Positions 1-12,187 are shown, counted from the stretch's first letter. The stretch is DNA of 64,000 nt from Arabidopsis thaliana (GCF_000001735.4 NC_003071.7:1313001-1377000), one strand, 5' to 3'. Numbers and translations: made by a program. The notes: a model not told the origin generated them from the letters alone.

Positions 1-1060
1 GATTTACCTTTTCGATATGTAGAATATGAGAAAGTTAGAGAGAGACAAATATTTGAATCGCGATTATCAGTGTATATGAAGGCAAACTGTTGTTGTTGAT
101 GTTTTTGTGAGATATGGAATAGAAAAGAAAAAGTTAAATGAGGTTTTCACAAAACATCATGGTAGAGTTTGTTTTTCTTCAGACTTGTGGTCAGCTCGGC
201 CTAGTATGATGAGTTATATCTGTGTAACTGCCCATTCATTGATGATAGTTGGCATTTACATAGTTATATTCTAGACTTTGTGAGTTAAAGTCCCCGCACA
301 CCCGTGAACATGTTGCTAATAGGGTTCTTGATTGTTGAAGGAATGAGGACTAGAAGAAGTGTTTTCTATCACTCTCGACAATGCTATTAATAATAATAAT
401 ATGCAGAAAATCCTCAATGGTCAGCTTCAAATGATTAGTGGCAGTAATTTGTTTTGTGATGGGAAATTTATGCGCATTAGAGGTTGTGATCATATTCTTA
501 ACATCATTGTGAAGAAAGGTTTAAAGTTAGCTAAGGATGTTTTACATAACATTCGAGAAAGTGTTCTATATGTAAAAGCATCTTCTCAAAGGAAAGAAGC
601 CATTGCAGCATGTGTAGAGAAGTGAGGATAAGAACTGGGGCAGAGTTATCTCTTGATTTTTGTACTAGATTGAATTCAACTTATGAAATGCTTGTTAGAG
701 CATTAAAGTTTAGAAAAAGCATTTAATAGCATGAAGGGTTTCGACATAAATTATAAGTCTTTACTATTAGATGAGGAGTGGGATCGTGGTGAAAAGATAT
801 GTGACTTGTTGAAGCCATTTAGTGTAATTACTACTTACTTTTCAGGCTCTAAATATCTCACGTCAAATGTATATTTCACCCAAGTATGGAGGATTGAATT
901 AATACTGAAAAAGTATGTTGCTTTTAGTGATGATGATATAGAGCTAATGGCTATGGAAATGAACATTTAGTTTGATATAAATATTGGGAAGATTACAGTC
1001 TTATTTTGGCTATTGGAGCAGTTTTAGATCCAAGACTATGAAGAACTTTGGAATAAGCTG
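1..1060 (+). pseudogene. hAT-superfamily (BED/RICESLEEPER type) transposase, decayed
   Basis: Reading the plus strand across several frames gives pieces of a plant hAT transposase. Near position 10 there is a PFRYVEYEKVR-like piece (family: LPF..VE...). Around 160-215 comes a piece containing FSSDLW. From 359 to 625 an open stretch reads like the central transposase region, with CDHILNIIVKKGL resembling the conserved CxAHxLNL segment. At 731-970 there is a stretch with KICDLLKPF and a YF-SGSKYLTSN-like segment. Around 985-1040 another frame gives KYWEDYSLILAIGAVLDPR, typical of the conserved region before the dimerisation domain. The pieces lie in different frames with stops between them, so the gene is dead. 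The open stretch at 359 has no ATG at its start. The 5' end is outside the window, and the 3' end is lost where an LTR-like sequence begins. The superfamily call is secure; the subfamily is not resolved. Confidence 0.8.
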
Positions 1061-1291
1061 TGTTGACAAAACTGTTATGAATAATAGATGGATGCCCATT
1101 ATAAGGCCCATCATTTAAATGTCTATAGAATTACTTGTATCTAGGGAATTACTTGTATCTAGGAAATTACTTGTATCTAGGGTTTTACTTGTTACCAAGT
1201 AAAATCCTTCCCTTGTACTCCTATATATAGGACTCTTTATTCAATGGAATAATACACTCATTTTCTTCTATCTCTTTCTCTAGTTATAACA
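1061..1291 (+). mobile_element. Probable LTR fragment or solo LTR (Copia-like)
   Basis: The segment begins TGTTGAC and ends TTATAACA, giving the usual TG...CA limits. It contains a TATA-like run (CTATATATAGG near 1222) and an AATGGAATAATA polyadenylation-like stretch, and is followed by CGTTATCAACACG, which could be a primer-binding remnant. Inside, the phrase ATTACTTGTATCTAGG is repeated three times between about 1130 and 1182. I see no target-site duplication and no internal retrotransposon genes, so the LTR reading is inferred from end and promoter architecture only. Confidence 0.45.
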
Positions 1292-1728
1292 CGTTATCAA
1301 CACGCTTTAAGGGTAAATAATATTCTTACTTTTTTTAGAACCATGTTTACTTAACGACTCATGGTTCATAGTATTTATTTTTTTATTAAAACAAAACACT
1401 ATGAGTCGATCGATGATTATGGTATATATCGGTAAAAGCATGATTTCAATGATTCAATAAAAAAGAGCATCATGCTTATATTTGTTTCTCTAATTATTAT
1501 TCCAGGATTCAATGATTCTACAAATAAAATCATTAAAGAAGAGAATCATGCTTGTTGATTGTTGATTATTAATTGTTAATTTTTCTGAAATCTACTACAT
1601 TCTATTTATGACTGATATCTGTTATATATAGAATTTTTCTTATTATATGCCAAAAATGTCACTAAAGATTTGAAGTCATTAAATAAAAAGATCGCAATAA
1701 AAATCATAAAGTTCAAAGAAACCATAAA

Positions 1729-1737
1729 TATAAAAAG
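1729..1737 (+). promoter_or_regulatory. TATA box of first defensin-like gene
   Basis: TATAAAAAG lies about 50 bases before the ATG at 1788, implying a very short 5' UTR. The next gene copy has the same arrangement, which supports both the site and the chosen start. Confidence 0.55.
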
Positions 1738-1787
1738 CCTATGAGTTTTCACTACCTTTGATAATAAACTTCAAACATAATTACAAA

Positions 1788-2224
1788 ATGGCATCAAAAA
1801 TCACATTCGTCTTCCTCGTTGTTGTCGTTATCAATTGTAAGTCTCTATAGTCTCTATAACATGACTCAAGCATACTTATTTGATTCGAAGTTTAAACATA
1901 ACATTATTATATAATTTTTTGGTCATGTGTTCATAAGGTGCGATGATGTTGAGTATGCCAACAGCAGAAGCTCATAACTTTCTTCCTTGCGTTATAACGA
2001 ATGATTGTGAATACCATCACTGCTCAAGCGGGACAGTTCTATGTGTAAACAGACAATGCCATTGTAGTCGTTCATCAACTCATCAAACAAAACTCGACAA
2101 CTTAAAGAAGATGGACTATGCGAAGAAGTGCAAGTGGACAAAAGATTGTGATCCTCGTATGAGATTTACATGTGTCTCCGGTTCTTATATGTGTTTTGAT
2201 GGCCTATGTACGTGTACCAATTAA
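1788..2224 (+). CDS. Double-domain cysteine-rich defensin-like (DEFL) secreted peptide, copy 1
   Basis: Two exons, 1788-1836 and 1938-2224, with a GT-AG intron interrupting a Cys codon. Together they encode 111 residues. Exon 1 ([16 protein letters not shown]) plus the start of exon 2 makes a hydrophobic signal peptide that should be cut after about residue 26-28. The mature part holds two six-cysteine modules: C-x5-C-x4-C-x6-C-x4-C-x-C, then after a 21-residue linker C-x5-C-x7-C-x6-C-x4-C-x-C. Small exon 1 with signal peptide and exon 2 with the cysteine domain is the standard plan of Arabidopsis defensin-like genes. Such peptides are secreted and act in defence or in reproductive signalling; which applies here cannot be told. 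The next gene (2860-3296) is a tandem paralogue. I do not recognise a locus-specific name. Confidence 0.85.
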
Positions 2225-2815
2225 TGGCACGTGCCATGAAAAGATGCAATCACATAAAGCATTTGTTTAAATTAAAAACAAAATAATATTCTTCTAATTA
2301 TCAATATTAAAATTAAAAATTTAACAAAAAGTTAGGACGAAAAAATGTAACTATATAAAACATTTATTCAAACTGAAAATAAGTAAAGATAACTACAAAC
2401 AGTTGCAATGAAAAGATATTTATTTAGATTGTCATTATTATATAGGTTCCAAGCTTCTTGTTTTAACTATATATGAATAAAGTTTACAAACTAATAGAAA
2501 ATACAAAAAGAACTATACAATATATATGTAGTTTCTACATCTTTCTGGAGAATAAAACTTAACGGAGGATTATTGGAATTCTTAAATTATGGTATATCTC
2601 TCTAAAACCATGATAAATTGATATGGCATTATAAATAGATATAATAAATATGGTATAAATATCAACCAGTGAAAAAAGGATCTTGAAAATTTTGACCAAA
2701 CCAACCAAAATATTTACATTTTGTAGAATACACGTTTTGTTTTTATGGCAAAAGTCATCAAAATTTTGAGTCAACGAAAAAACATTAAAATTAAATTATA
2801 GTATTTCAAAGAGAC

Positions 2816-2824
2816 TATAAATAG
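2816..2824 (+). promoter_or_regulatory. TATA box of second defensin-like gene
   Basis: TATAAATAG is a textbook plant TATA box. It lies 36 bases before the ATG at 2860, so the transcript leader should be only a few bases long. Confidence 0.6.
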
Positions 2825-2859
2825 CAGAGGTCTCCATAAGTTCTAGCCATAATTAAGAA

Positions 2860-3296
2860 ATGGCTTCAAAGATCACAATCTTTTTCGTGCTTGCTCTCGT
2901 CGTCGTTTGTAAGTCTCTCTAATCTCTCTAACAAGCCTATTACTTAAGCATGCTTATTGTATATAAAGTTTGAACAAAACATACCTTTTCCTGGTCCGGT
3001 GTTCTTCATTAGGTACAATGATGGTATGTATTCCAACTGCGACTGCTGAGCTTGTTCTTCCTTGCAAAACAACATATGACTGTGTAAACCTTCCCTGCTT
3101 GGGAAGGCCACCTCTATGTATAAATGGACAATGCAAATGCACCACTACATTGACACATCAAGCAAAACTCGATAACTTAAGGACAATGAATGATGCTAAG
3201 ACATGCAAGTACACGAGTGATTGTGATCCACGTATGAGATATTCTTGTGTCTCGGGATCTTATATATGTTTGAATGGTTTTTGTACTTGTACGTAG
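2860..3296 (+). CDS. Double-domain cysteine-rich defensin-like (DEFL) secreted peptide, copy 2
   Basis: Exons 2860-2908 and 3013-3296 encode 110 residues. The intron sits at the same codon phase as in copy 1. The signal peptide starts MASKITIFFVLALVVV. Two cysteine modules follow: C-x5-C-x4-C-x6-C-x4-C-x-C and C-x5-C-x7-C-x6-C-x4-C-x-C, joined by a linker beginning TTTLTHQAKLDNL that is close to that of copy 1. The second module (CDPRMRYSCVSGSY) is better conserved between the copies than the first, suggesting different constraint on the two halves. An open frame running upstream of 3013 is only the intron read through. Likely secreted; role unknown. No disruption seen. Confidence 0.85.
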
Positions 3297-3299
3297 TAC

Positions 3300-4220
3300 A
3301 GTATATTATTATAAACAAATGCTTATTTATTGCTTTTATCATCGTAGGAAGGTTTTTTCAAGGATGATAATAAAATCTATTTAGAAAACGTTTCAATAGA
3401 GTTTGTGTTTATGTTGATGTTTAGAAAGATAAAGACTAGTAGTTTTTATTTTTGGGTCAACACAGAAAAAATAGTTTATGGAATCATTTTTGACATTCTA
3501 GTTCGTCTATATGGACTGCCAAAACGGCCATTATCGTTAATATTGTTTAAAACATTTCATGAATGACTTATTTCACCTTCATATTTTTAGGTGCTATTTT
3601 GCATGATACATAGATAATAGATTAAAAATCATGATAAATTGTGAATTACATATTATTATTTTTTAAACAAAAATTATTTCAGGATAAAATAAACAATGGT
3701 AGACCCCAAACTGGACAGACCCAAGCTGAGGTTGCCAAACCTTCACAACCCTAGCGAGGCAGCCCTTCCCACGATCCCCTGTAGATCGTTGTCTTCATGC
3801 AGTATATCGTACTCCTAGCTACAGTATTCCATTTGATATATAATTGCTAAACGTATTTACATTTTGACTACATTCTATTTGATAAATTTATATCATATAG
3901 TAAGATGCCATATATATATTATGGTATTAAAAGTTACTACTATTGACTAAACGTATTTACATTTTGACTACATTCTAAGATATTTAATGCCAATTTCTCT
4001 TAAAATATTTAAATTTTTGACTGTAAGATATGCAAATTAAATTCCTAAATTTCTAAGAGACTATTAATTATTATTATTTTTTGGATTTGGAGTCTTTTTC
4101 GGGTTTGGGGTCTGTTTGGGTAGGGAAGTCAAAAACAAATCGGGTATTCTAGCAAATTGGTTTGGGTTCGGTTCAGTTTGAACATGACATATTGGTTTTT
4201 TTTTTTCTGATATGCGTCAT
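3300..4220. other. Intergenic, no gene seen
   Basis: AT-rich spacer between DEFL copies 2 and 3. A distinctly GC-richer island of about 95 bases at roughly 3695-3790 (AGACCCAAGCTGAGG..., ending near CCCCTGTAGATCG) contrasts with its surroundings. I could not assign it. The phrase CTAAACGTATTTACATTTTGA occurs twice (about 3846 and 3947). Confidence 0.5.
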
Positions 4221-4223
4221 TAG

Positions 4224-4445
4224 GTGCAATGATGGTGAGTATTCTGACAGGGGACGCTCGAATTTTCCTCCTTGCAAAACAAACAAAGATTGCAAATATC
4301 TTCACTGCTCGAGCGAGACACCTCTATGTGTATGGAGACAATACACATGTACCATTTCATCGACTCATCAAGCGAAATTTGACTAGACAATAAATTATGC
4401 TAAGACGTGCAAGTTGATGAATGATTATAATCCGTCTGTAATTTG
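4224..4445 (+). pseudogene. Third defensin-like copy, decayed
   Basis: The exon 2 of the DEFL pair is recognisable from the conserved acceptor (TTAG) at 4220-4223 onward, starting GTGCAATGATGGTGAG. The frame of the signal-peptide end no longer matches the frame of the mature domain. In module 1 the fifth cysteine is replaced by Tyr (CVWRQY). A TAG stop follows THQAKFD at about 4384. A short scrap of module 2 (AKTCK...) remains near 4400. No matching exon 1 or TATA box is visible upstream. It is the oldest or least constrained member of the cluster. Confidence 0.75.
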
Positions 4446-5369
4446 CATGCATACTTGGTTTTACTATATTCGGAAGATTTTCTCAATGATAATAATAATA
4501 TTTTGAAAAAGAGTATTGCTCATATTATTATGATTAGAAGGATAATAACTGTGTAGTTCATAACAATAGTAGGCGTTTTTCAACTAACCAAAAATTGTTA
4601 GAAAAACCTAAATATATGAAAAAATGAAATCTTTAGTATTAGATCATGTTTTATTTTTATGTGATCTTAACAATTTGCGCATTCGTATTGCGATTTCTTT
4701 CTTGAACTTCAGGAGGCAGAATACTCAATCTACATACATGCACCAAATTAATGAAACAATTCAGCCCAAGAAAATGTAATCAAATTTATATTGAAACTAC
4801 AATTTACACGGTATTTTCTTTAAGATTAATTAGGTAGAAATAATCATAAAATTTTACTAATATTGGTCGTTTTAATTCATTGTTATTCAAAGTATTGTAA
4901 GTAAAAAAAAATTGAATAAATTATCCTTTTAATGTCGTTCCCTGAAACTATTTCAATCATGATATGCAGTAAAATTTCAAACATATTTTTGTTTTCCTTC
5001 ATCTTTTAATATATATATAAGGTGTTTATTCCCGTTTAATTGTTTATCCTTTTAATTAACTAAATACATACTTTTGTCTTTTTGCACCCAAAGAAAACAA
5101 AAAAGACATACTTTTGTCTTGATGGTACTTATAACATACTAATGCGGAATCATTACTGTTAGTATAACAGAGAGACGTGACTTTGGGGAATGAGAATCGG
5201 TTTAATTTACTTTAAAGGAAACTATAAATAAATCTATATGTTAAAACTAAGCATATATCCAAATTCTTTTTGTGGCCGAGATGGATTCTTACCGGCCTAA
5301 GGAAATTTATAACCACATAATTAGAAAGGACCAGCCACATACGTCTTTGATTGATTAAACAATATTTGT
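4446..5369. other. Intergenic, no gene seen
   Basis: AT-rich sequence without open frames worth naming. CATACTTTTGTCTT occurs twice close together (about 5066 and 5107). Confidence 0.5.
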
Positions 5370-5690
5370 CTAGAGTTATATATATCACATGTCGAAGAAC
5401 ATTATAAAGAACTGCTTTTCTTTAGCTTTTCTAGAGTTATATATATCACAGCGTCCGATTCCAAGCAGTTGATCGACGCAATCAATTCGGGGGATCCTCC
5501 ATTGAAACTCCACGGGATTCTACACGATATCCTGAGTTTATCTTCTATTTTTCTGCAATCTAGTTTTTCTTTCATCTCTCGGAAACACAATCGCGAAGCT
5601 GATGAGATTGCTAAGTGTTCCCTTAAAACGATTATACCGGGCCCGGTTTAGTGGTTATTTGAATTTAAGTTTTGTCCAAAAAAAAAAGAA
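5370..5690 (+). mobile_element. 5'-truncated LINE fragment with RNase H-like end
   Basis: From about 5450 a frame reads SDSKQLIDAINSGD and continues to ISRKHNREADEIAKCSL, stopping at 5651. This is the C-terminal part of the RNase H-like domain carried by plant non-LTR retrotransposons; the ...R.N..AD.LAK... ending is diagnostic. It is followed by a short 3' UTR and an A-run after TTTTGTCC near 5680. The 20-base phrase beginning CTAGAGTTATATATATC occurs twice, at 5370 and 5431, just before the coding scrap. The rest of the element is absent. Confidence 0.7.
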
Positions 5691-6418
5691 ATCAACGTTA
5701 TAAAGTTATTTCTTTATATAGTTTGATTCGAGATTTTGTGCACACAATATGACAATGTTTGTGCTCATCTAAAAGTGGGGAGGTATGATTCACCAAGGCA
5801 TAATATTTTCTAGAGATGGTTTATTTTCGTCCAAGTGGAAATTGATTTTCATATTTAGTGGTTCAAAAAAACTAATATTAATGGATAATCAAGAAAAAAA
5901 ATGTGAAAAAGAAACAAAAATTAGCTCAACTTTCTTTTTCGATATATTTTTTTTAACTATAAAGTGGACCGATGATTTTATCGATCAAAAAATGATTATT
6001 CCTTTATAGAGATCTATATTCTATCAAATTTCCCTGTTAGTGGGAAACCAGTATTTGACAGATGATTTTATCATTCAAAATTTTGTTTCTTCGATCAGAT
6101 GAGTAAAAAAATCTAGCAAATCAAATTTCTTTCACAAAAATCTATTATAGTATTCAGATATCACATCAACATACATGTTCATTCAAATAGTTACTAAATT
6201 GTATAATAACTTACAAATTATTCATTTTCTTAAACAGAGTTTTTAGTGAAAAAAATTGTACCAACTTTATTTCCATTTAATATATTGTGACTGTTAAGTA
6301 AAAATAAAGTGGTATAGTTTTCTAATAATAATATTAATAGAGTAAGTTTAATGGTTAATATTATTTTTTTTTTTTGGTAAAATTAATATTATTTTTTCAT
6401 GGTATATAAATTCAAAAA
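5691..6418. other. Intergenic, no gene seen
   Basis: AT-rich. The open stretch at 5785-6009 has low-complexity composition and no recognisable domain, so I do not call it a gene. Confidence 0.5.
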
Positions 6419-6651
6419 GATGTTTATATCTCGCCCCATCTCCGACACCTACTCAGCGATGGTTCGCCGTAGCACCCACGGGAGGAGTAGACGATCTCAG
6501 TTTTTGCTCTGGTTTGGTTTGTGCATGACCAAATTGGTTTAGTGTTTCTTTGTATTTTGCTTTATGGGAGACAAGATTTTGCCACAATATTTAATCTCTG
6601 TATATATTTGCTAGACCAATGAATTACATATTAAAAAAAACGATGTTTATA
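6419..6651 (+). mobile_element. Short LINE-like 3' end with target-site duplication
   Basis: A moderately GC-rich segment (6429-6641) ends in an A-rich tail and is flanked by the perfect 10-base direct repeat GATGTTTATA at 6419-6428 and 6642-6651. A 3' poly-A plus a target duplication of about 10 bases is the signature of target-primed reverse transcription. No coding sequence is left. The element's family is not identified. Confidence 0.7.
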
Positions 6652-8660
6652 AAAAAATTGATTGACATCAATTAACCTCAAATCCCTTATGAAAAAATGA
6701 AGGATCCTACACCTTGAAGTTCACATTTGCTGACGCCATTTCAAAAGTGCCAATGATATATTTCTTTGATTATTATATAACACCACATTTTGTTTATTTT
6801 ATTATGGTTTCGTGTGTCTCTCCTTAATTCTAAAGATGAAATGCTAATCCTTCTTGTTTTCTTGATTTAATCGTTAAATTAATTATTAATAATTTTCTGA
6901 ATTTGTGGTTTAAGTTTTATAGCAATGGTCCGAAATAATCTGCATCTTGACGTATATAGACAAAAGGGTCTTGATGACGTATTATATATTGTTAAATGTT
7001 TTTTCTTTTGGACAACTACTATTAATTTGTTACATGTTAAATAAAGTTTTTCATGCCATTTTTACATATGTTCGTGATGTCCAAAAGTGACATTTGTCGA
7101 TGTAAACATACTATGATATATAAGATCAATTATGGGATTAGTAGTTTAAAGTGTGTCCCATTGTTGAATACAGCATTTCTCAAAGCACTTCCTGATTAAG
7201 GTATTTATGTCACCTGTTCTGTTCTATTTTGCCCTCACCATATTCATTCAACATTGAAGCTACAATTTTTCAAATACTCATCACGGTTTGAAGACGACGA
7301 CTACTCTTTGCTTATACGACGATCTATAGGATTATAGATTCAAAGTCTTTTCTCTAATATACACATCATGCCAAATCTCAATATCAAACGTAGAAAACAA
7401 AAACGAAAGAGAAAGAAGCCAAAACTCACTATGATTTTTTTTTCCTTTTGAGATCAAATCAATTGAAATTCTTAACTGATTTGATCAATATCTATGATTG
7501 GAATCCTTGGGTTCTATATACATTATCCCCTTAGGGTTTAGCTTTCTTTCATCAAAACATGTCCAATTAAATCCCTCGGATTCATTGGAGGAGGATTGTA
7601 TAGATTGATATCGAGTAAGCTTCCATTAGTGGTTCACACATATGAACATCTAATCAACACTCTCGTTTTCCTCTAATTACTTAAATTTCAGAGGCAGATC
7701 AATCTCGGCTCATCAATTTCAGAGGCAAAATTTGTAATGCCAAAGTCATTGATGTATAGGAAAAATAGCAAAACTTTTATATTTAAATACTAAACAAACA
7801 CTTACAAAATTTAGCAGTTATTAGATTATCGCAGTGATTAACTTTATTTTCTCGCAGTGTCGATCACATCCACAAACACAAACCACAAGCTAAATTCAAT
7901 TGGTGATAAGATTAAATACGTTGGTTTTATACATAAATATGAAAAACAGAAGTACAAGGCCTTTAATGGTATTATTGCAACTCTTATGGTTACCAAATAG
8001 GAGAAAGCAAACCGAGATACTTAGGATTGAAAAATGTTCGTCTTATCTTTACCTTTCATTTTATTAATTAACATTTAAATCCTACAAATAAATAATCTAA
8101 TCCATGTTTCAGCTAATATAAATCCAGAAAGACATATTCCTATATTTTAAATGTGAAGATTTATTCGGTCGGTCGATACGTGTACACAATAAACACAGTA
8201 GGGATAAGAAAATGGCTTACGTAATCTAATAAGATAGGTTTCACAAGTGATTAATTAATGTCGGAAGGCAAAGCGTGAGTGGATCACTACCTGAATTTGG
8301 TTGCTTAATACTATAGTGGCAAAGAATATAAAATGATTTTGAATTAACTCAACAGAATGAAACCAATAGCATAAAAGAATGTTTTTTTTTACCAACCATT
8401 AATTAATAGAGCTAGGATCACAAATCTTTAGTATACAATGACTAATAGAGATAATGAATATGTGGAACTGTTATAAAGTGAGGAAAGTGGAGACATTGGG
8501 TCATGCATCAAAATATCAAATTGTTCCATACACACTCTAATTTGTAGTGCAGTTAGAATTTCTTGCTACAAGACTTATCCAATGAATCTGCACGAAGACT
8601 CATTGATTTTATGGCATAACCTTTTACGATTCTTTTCATCGGTAAATTTCTAAGAATATA
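6652..8660. other. Intergenic, no gene seen
   Basis: About 2 kb of AT-rich sequence with no open frame above noise. I find no clear terminal repeats, RNA gene or domain. It could hold distal regulatory DNA, but nothing in the sequence demonstrates it. Confidence 0.45.
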
Positions 8661-11600
8661 TCTCATATATATCTTATATAATAAGAGAAGTTTTTTTTCT
8701 AATTTTGTCTGTCAATGCGACATTTGGCATTATACTTTGATGACACGTGTACTTGTCATTAATTGTAGTTTGACTAAAATAATTTATTAATAGATTTATT
8801 ATATATTTAGAAAAATAGTCATTAAACTATGAAAATTACAATATATTAAACTACAATACTCCCTCAACTAATTATAAAATCAAATCTTTAAAAATTTGAC
8901 ATGATATTATGTTTTAGACTGCACAGTAATACTTCACTACTAAAATAATTCTCCAATTTTACAAAAACAACTAGATTTTATCCCGCGGTACACCGCGGTG
9001 ACAATTTATCTTTTTAAAGTTAGTATAATTTTTTTTTTGCAAATTGTATCTATCTATAATATATTTTTATTTTATAGTTTACAATTGTTATTAAGTAACG
9101 TCCTGCCAAACCCATCCCGCCAAACCCGTCCCGTAAAAAAACTATTTATTTATATTAATGTTGATCTTATTTATGATATGTTTATAAATCATTGTCTAAA
9201 TATTTTTGTCGATGCGAGACGTTGAACCCACACAGTTTTTGCTAATTGGTTAATATATGTTCATTTTTAAAATTTTGAATCATAAAATATGACGGAAAAA
9301 ATTAAGATTTTTTTAAACTCTATATATTATATAATGATGTTAAAAAATTGTAATATATCAAAGTTATTATAAGTTTAAATATTAATAATGTTTTATAAAT
9401 TTTAAATATATAAATAATAATATTTTTAAAAAAAATATTTTTGTTTATAAGGTAATGACATAATAACTCTAAAAGTAAGGATTTAGAAGATTTAAATCTT
9501 TAATTAAATATTTTCATTAATAAATAATTAATGTCAATGACACGACATTGTAAATAAGTTCAAATACAAAATTTATTTATTTAAACAAAAAACGTTTAGT
9601 AAGAATAATATTTATTTAAGAAAAAACTTTGTTTTAAAATATTGTTAACAAATATATTTATGCTAATTTTAAGGGATTGATTTGAAGTTTGGTGGGATTA
9701 AATTTGATTGATAATGTGATTGACAATTTAAATCAAAAATTTAAAGTAAAATGAATTATTTTGGAAAAAAGATTTAATGCTAATTGCATTAGATTGTAAA
9801 TAAGTCCAAGTTGAGGATTTATTTGCTAAAATGGCTGCAAAAATGTATATATAGATTTCCATCTTTAATTTTTTATACCAGAATTAATTAAAATAATTAT
9901 GTTTCAGTATTATATGATTGTAAAAATTAAAAATTCTGTTAAAATTTGATATCTTACATTTGCTCATCTTTTAACAGTTTTTTATTTTTCTATGTTATTT
10001 ATGCATGTATATATTAATAACTATATCATATCTTATTTTTACAAAATAAATGTATGACAAAGTAAATTACAAAATAATTTGTTGATATAAACTTATACAT
10101 AATATTTCCAATTCATTTTATTTTGTAAGTGACAAACTAAATTTGTTTTCTTATAAAATCATACGAATTTTAATATAACATTTTTTTTATTTAAACCCCA
10201 AGGACAACTTCTATCTTTTAAATTTATTGTGTTTTACCCATATAACAACATATGATATATATACATGAATATAGTGGAAAATGATGAGAGAATGATTATT
10301 TATAAGATGGTAATGAAATTAGATAATCGATATGTATTTTAAAACAAAAGAATGTAAGGTTCATAATCTAAAATTAAAATTTAGAACTAAGCTTTTACAA
10401 TGATATTTTTTAAACTCATAACAATAACAACAACAAAATAAAAAACTTAAAACTAAACTAAACAATATTTGAGATTTGAGATATTGTGGAAGGGGATGAG
10501 GATATTAGAGAATGTATATATATCTAGGATGAGAAGTGATGGAAGTTACAATTTGAAAATAAAATGTGGGAGTTAATTTTTAATTTGTTGTGTGTTGAAT
10601 AAAGTGGTGTGGAGAAATATAATTAATTTATATATTTTAATGATTTCAGTTTTGTAAATATATTGTGGGAGTTAATTTTTAATTTATTGTGTGTTAAATA
10701 AAGTAGAGTGTAAAAATGTAATTAACACATATTTTTATGATTTCAGTTTTATATTAAATTGTGAGTTAAATATGTTATTTAGAATTTATTTAGAATTTTT
10801 TATAAACTTATATTGCCAAGTGGACCAATAAGGAAAGAGTGAAACCTTACTTTTATATATATGATTCCTAAGTTTTTAGTTTCATTTTTTAAAAGTAACA
10901 TAAAGTATAGCTATTATTTTTGTCATCACATCACATATAAATAATTTACAGACTTATGATATTTATATATATATAATGTTTATAAAATGACTTATGTGTT
11001 TGTTATCATTAGTTAATTTGATTTACACGTATCAATATCATGAAAATAAATAAAACAAATATAAAAATAATCATAAAAATTTACTTGCATAATAAATTCA
11101 GGTTTCAAGATGTAACAACTTATAATATTTATCTAACAGACATATTTTGGATCATACTTTTATCATTATTTGAATTTAAAAATGCTAAATAACTAAACAG
11201 AAAATTTGAGAATTTTTTATTTTATTGGCTTATTTTTTTGGAGTTGAAATAATAACAATTATTACATAATCTTAAATTAATTATATAAAAACATTATTGT
11301 TTTAATTTATAAAAGCTTATAACATTTAACTTAGAGACATATTTTCCATCATTTGAAGTTACAAATAAATAAAACTATATTTATGCTTAATAATAAAACA
11401 AAAACAATTGGAATTTTATTTCATTGGCTTATCTGTTTGGAGTTCTAATAACAACAATTGTTTGACATGTCATTTACTATAATGAAAAATATGAATATTT
11501 ATTTCTATTTAACACATATTGAAACTCATGTGTAATGTATTCATGGAAATATCTAATAAAAGATAATAAAACAAATCTAACAGTAATCTTAAACTGTTGA

Positions 11601-12187
11601 AAGCAAATAACCATAGTAAAAAGAAATTAATTTATATAATTCAAAATCATGTATCAAATGTATAATTATGTATGTTGCGTATTAATTAATTTAATATAAC
11701 TTTTGAAGGAAAATCCAGTAAAAAAAACCTTCAAGGTGACAAAATTTTTATTTGCTCTTGTTCTTTTACAATATATACAAATCAAATTTAAGGAAACAAC
11801 TCAATAATATTATAGTTTAACTTTAAAACCCTAATTTTATTATGCATTATATGGATATCTAATATCAAATATTTATTTATTTTTGTTGTTTTAAGTTCTC
11901 AAAGAGAATATTTACACAAACAAATACTGAATATTTTAAGTTTTTTTAAATAGTAAAACATACAGTTTTCACAAAACAATAAAAGAAAATTGAGTAAATA
12001 ACTTTTAATCAACTAAAGTATCTTTTTTAAACACATCATAATTTGTAAATATCAAAATTAATATTTTAAATTAATTATGAGCGATATATTAACAATTATA
12101 AATAAGTTTTATATATAATTTAATATAAATATCATTTTATATTCAAAACTAAAACCGAATATATAATCCACGCGATAACTTTTCTAG
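8661..12187 (+). mobile_element. Helitron-like repeat region (ATREP-type remnants)
   Basis: The right boundary looks like a Helitron 3' terminus: ACGCGATAACTTTTCTAG ending at 12187 and followed by T. The segment 11590-12187 is matched in reverse complement by 27894-28745, including the terminal CTAG and the TTTGGTTTTAG/CTAAAACC stretch, so this is a dispersed family. The left limit is uncertain; a TCTTATATAATAAGAG motif near 8671 is a candidate 5' end. A second Helitron (8971-9855) is nested inside. Two near-tandem copies of a 95-base unit, each starting TGTGGGAGTTAATTTTTAAT, lie at about 10566 and 10663. No Rep/helicase coding sequence remains, so it is non-autonomous. Confidence 0.45.
8971..9855 (-). 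mobile_element. Non-autonomous Helitron, copy A
   Basis: Read on the minus strand it begins TCTATATATACATTTTTG (5' TC) and ends in a hairpin followed by CTAG. The hairpin arms are CCGCGGT and ACCGCGG around a 2-base loop, about ten bases before the CTAG. These are the canonical Helitron ends. It is closely related to copies at 34213-35075 and 54476-55501, all in the same orientation. The sequence between the ends is AT-rich and non-coding. Confidence 0.75.
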
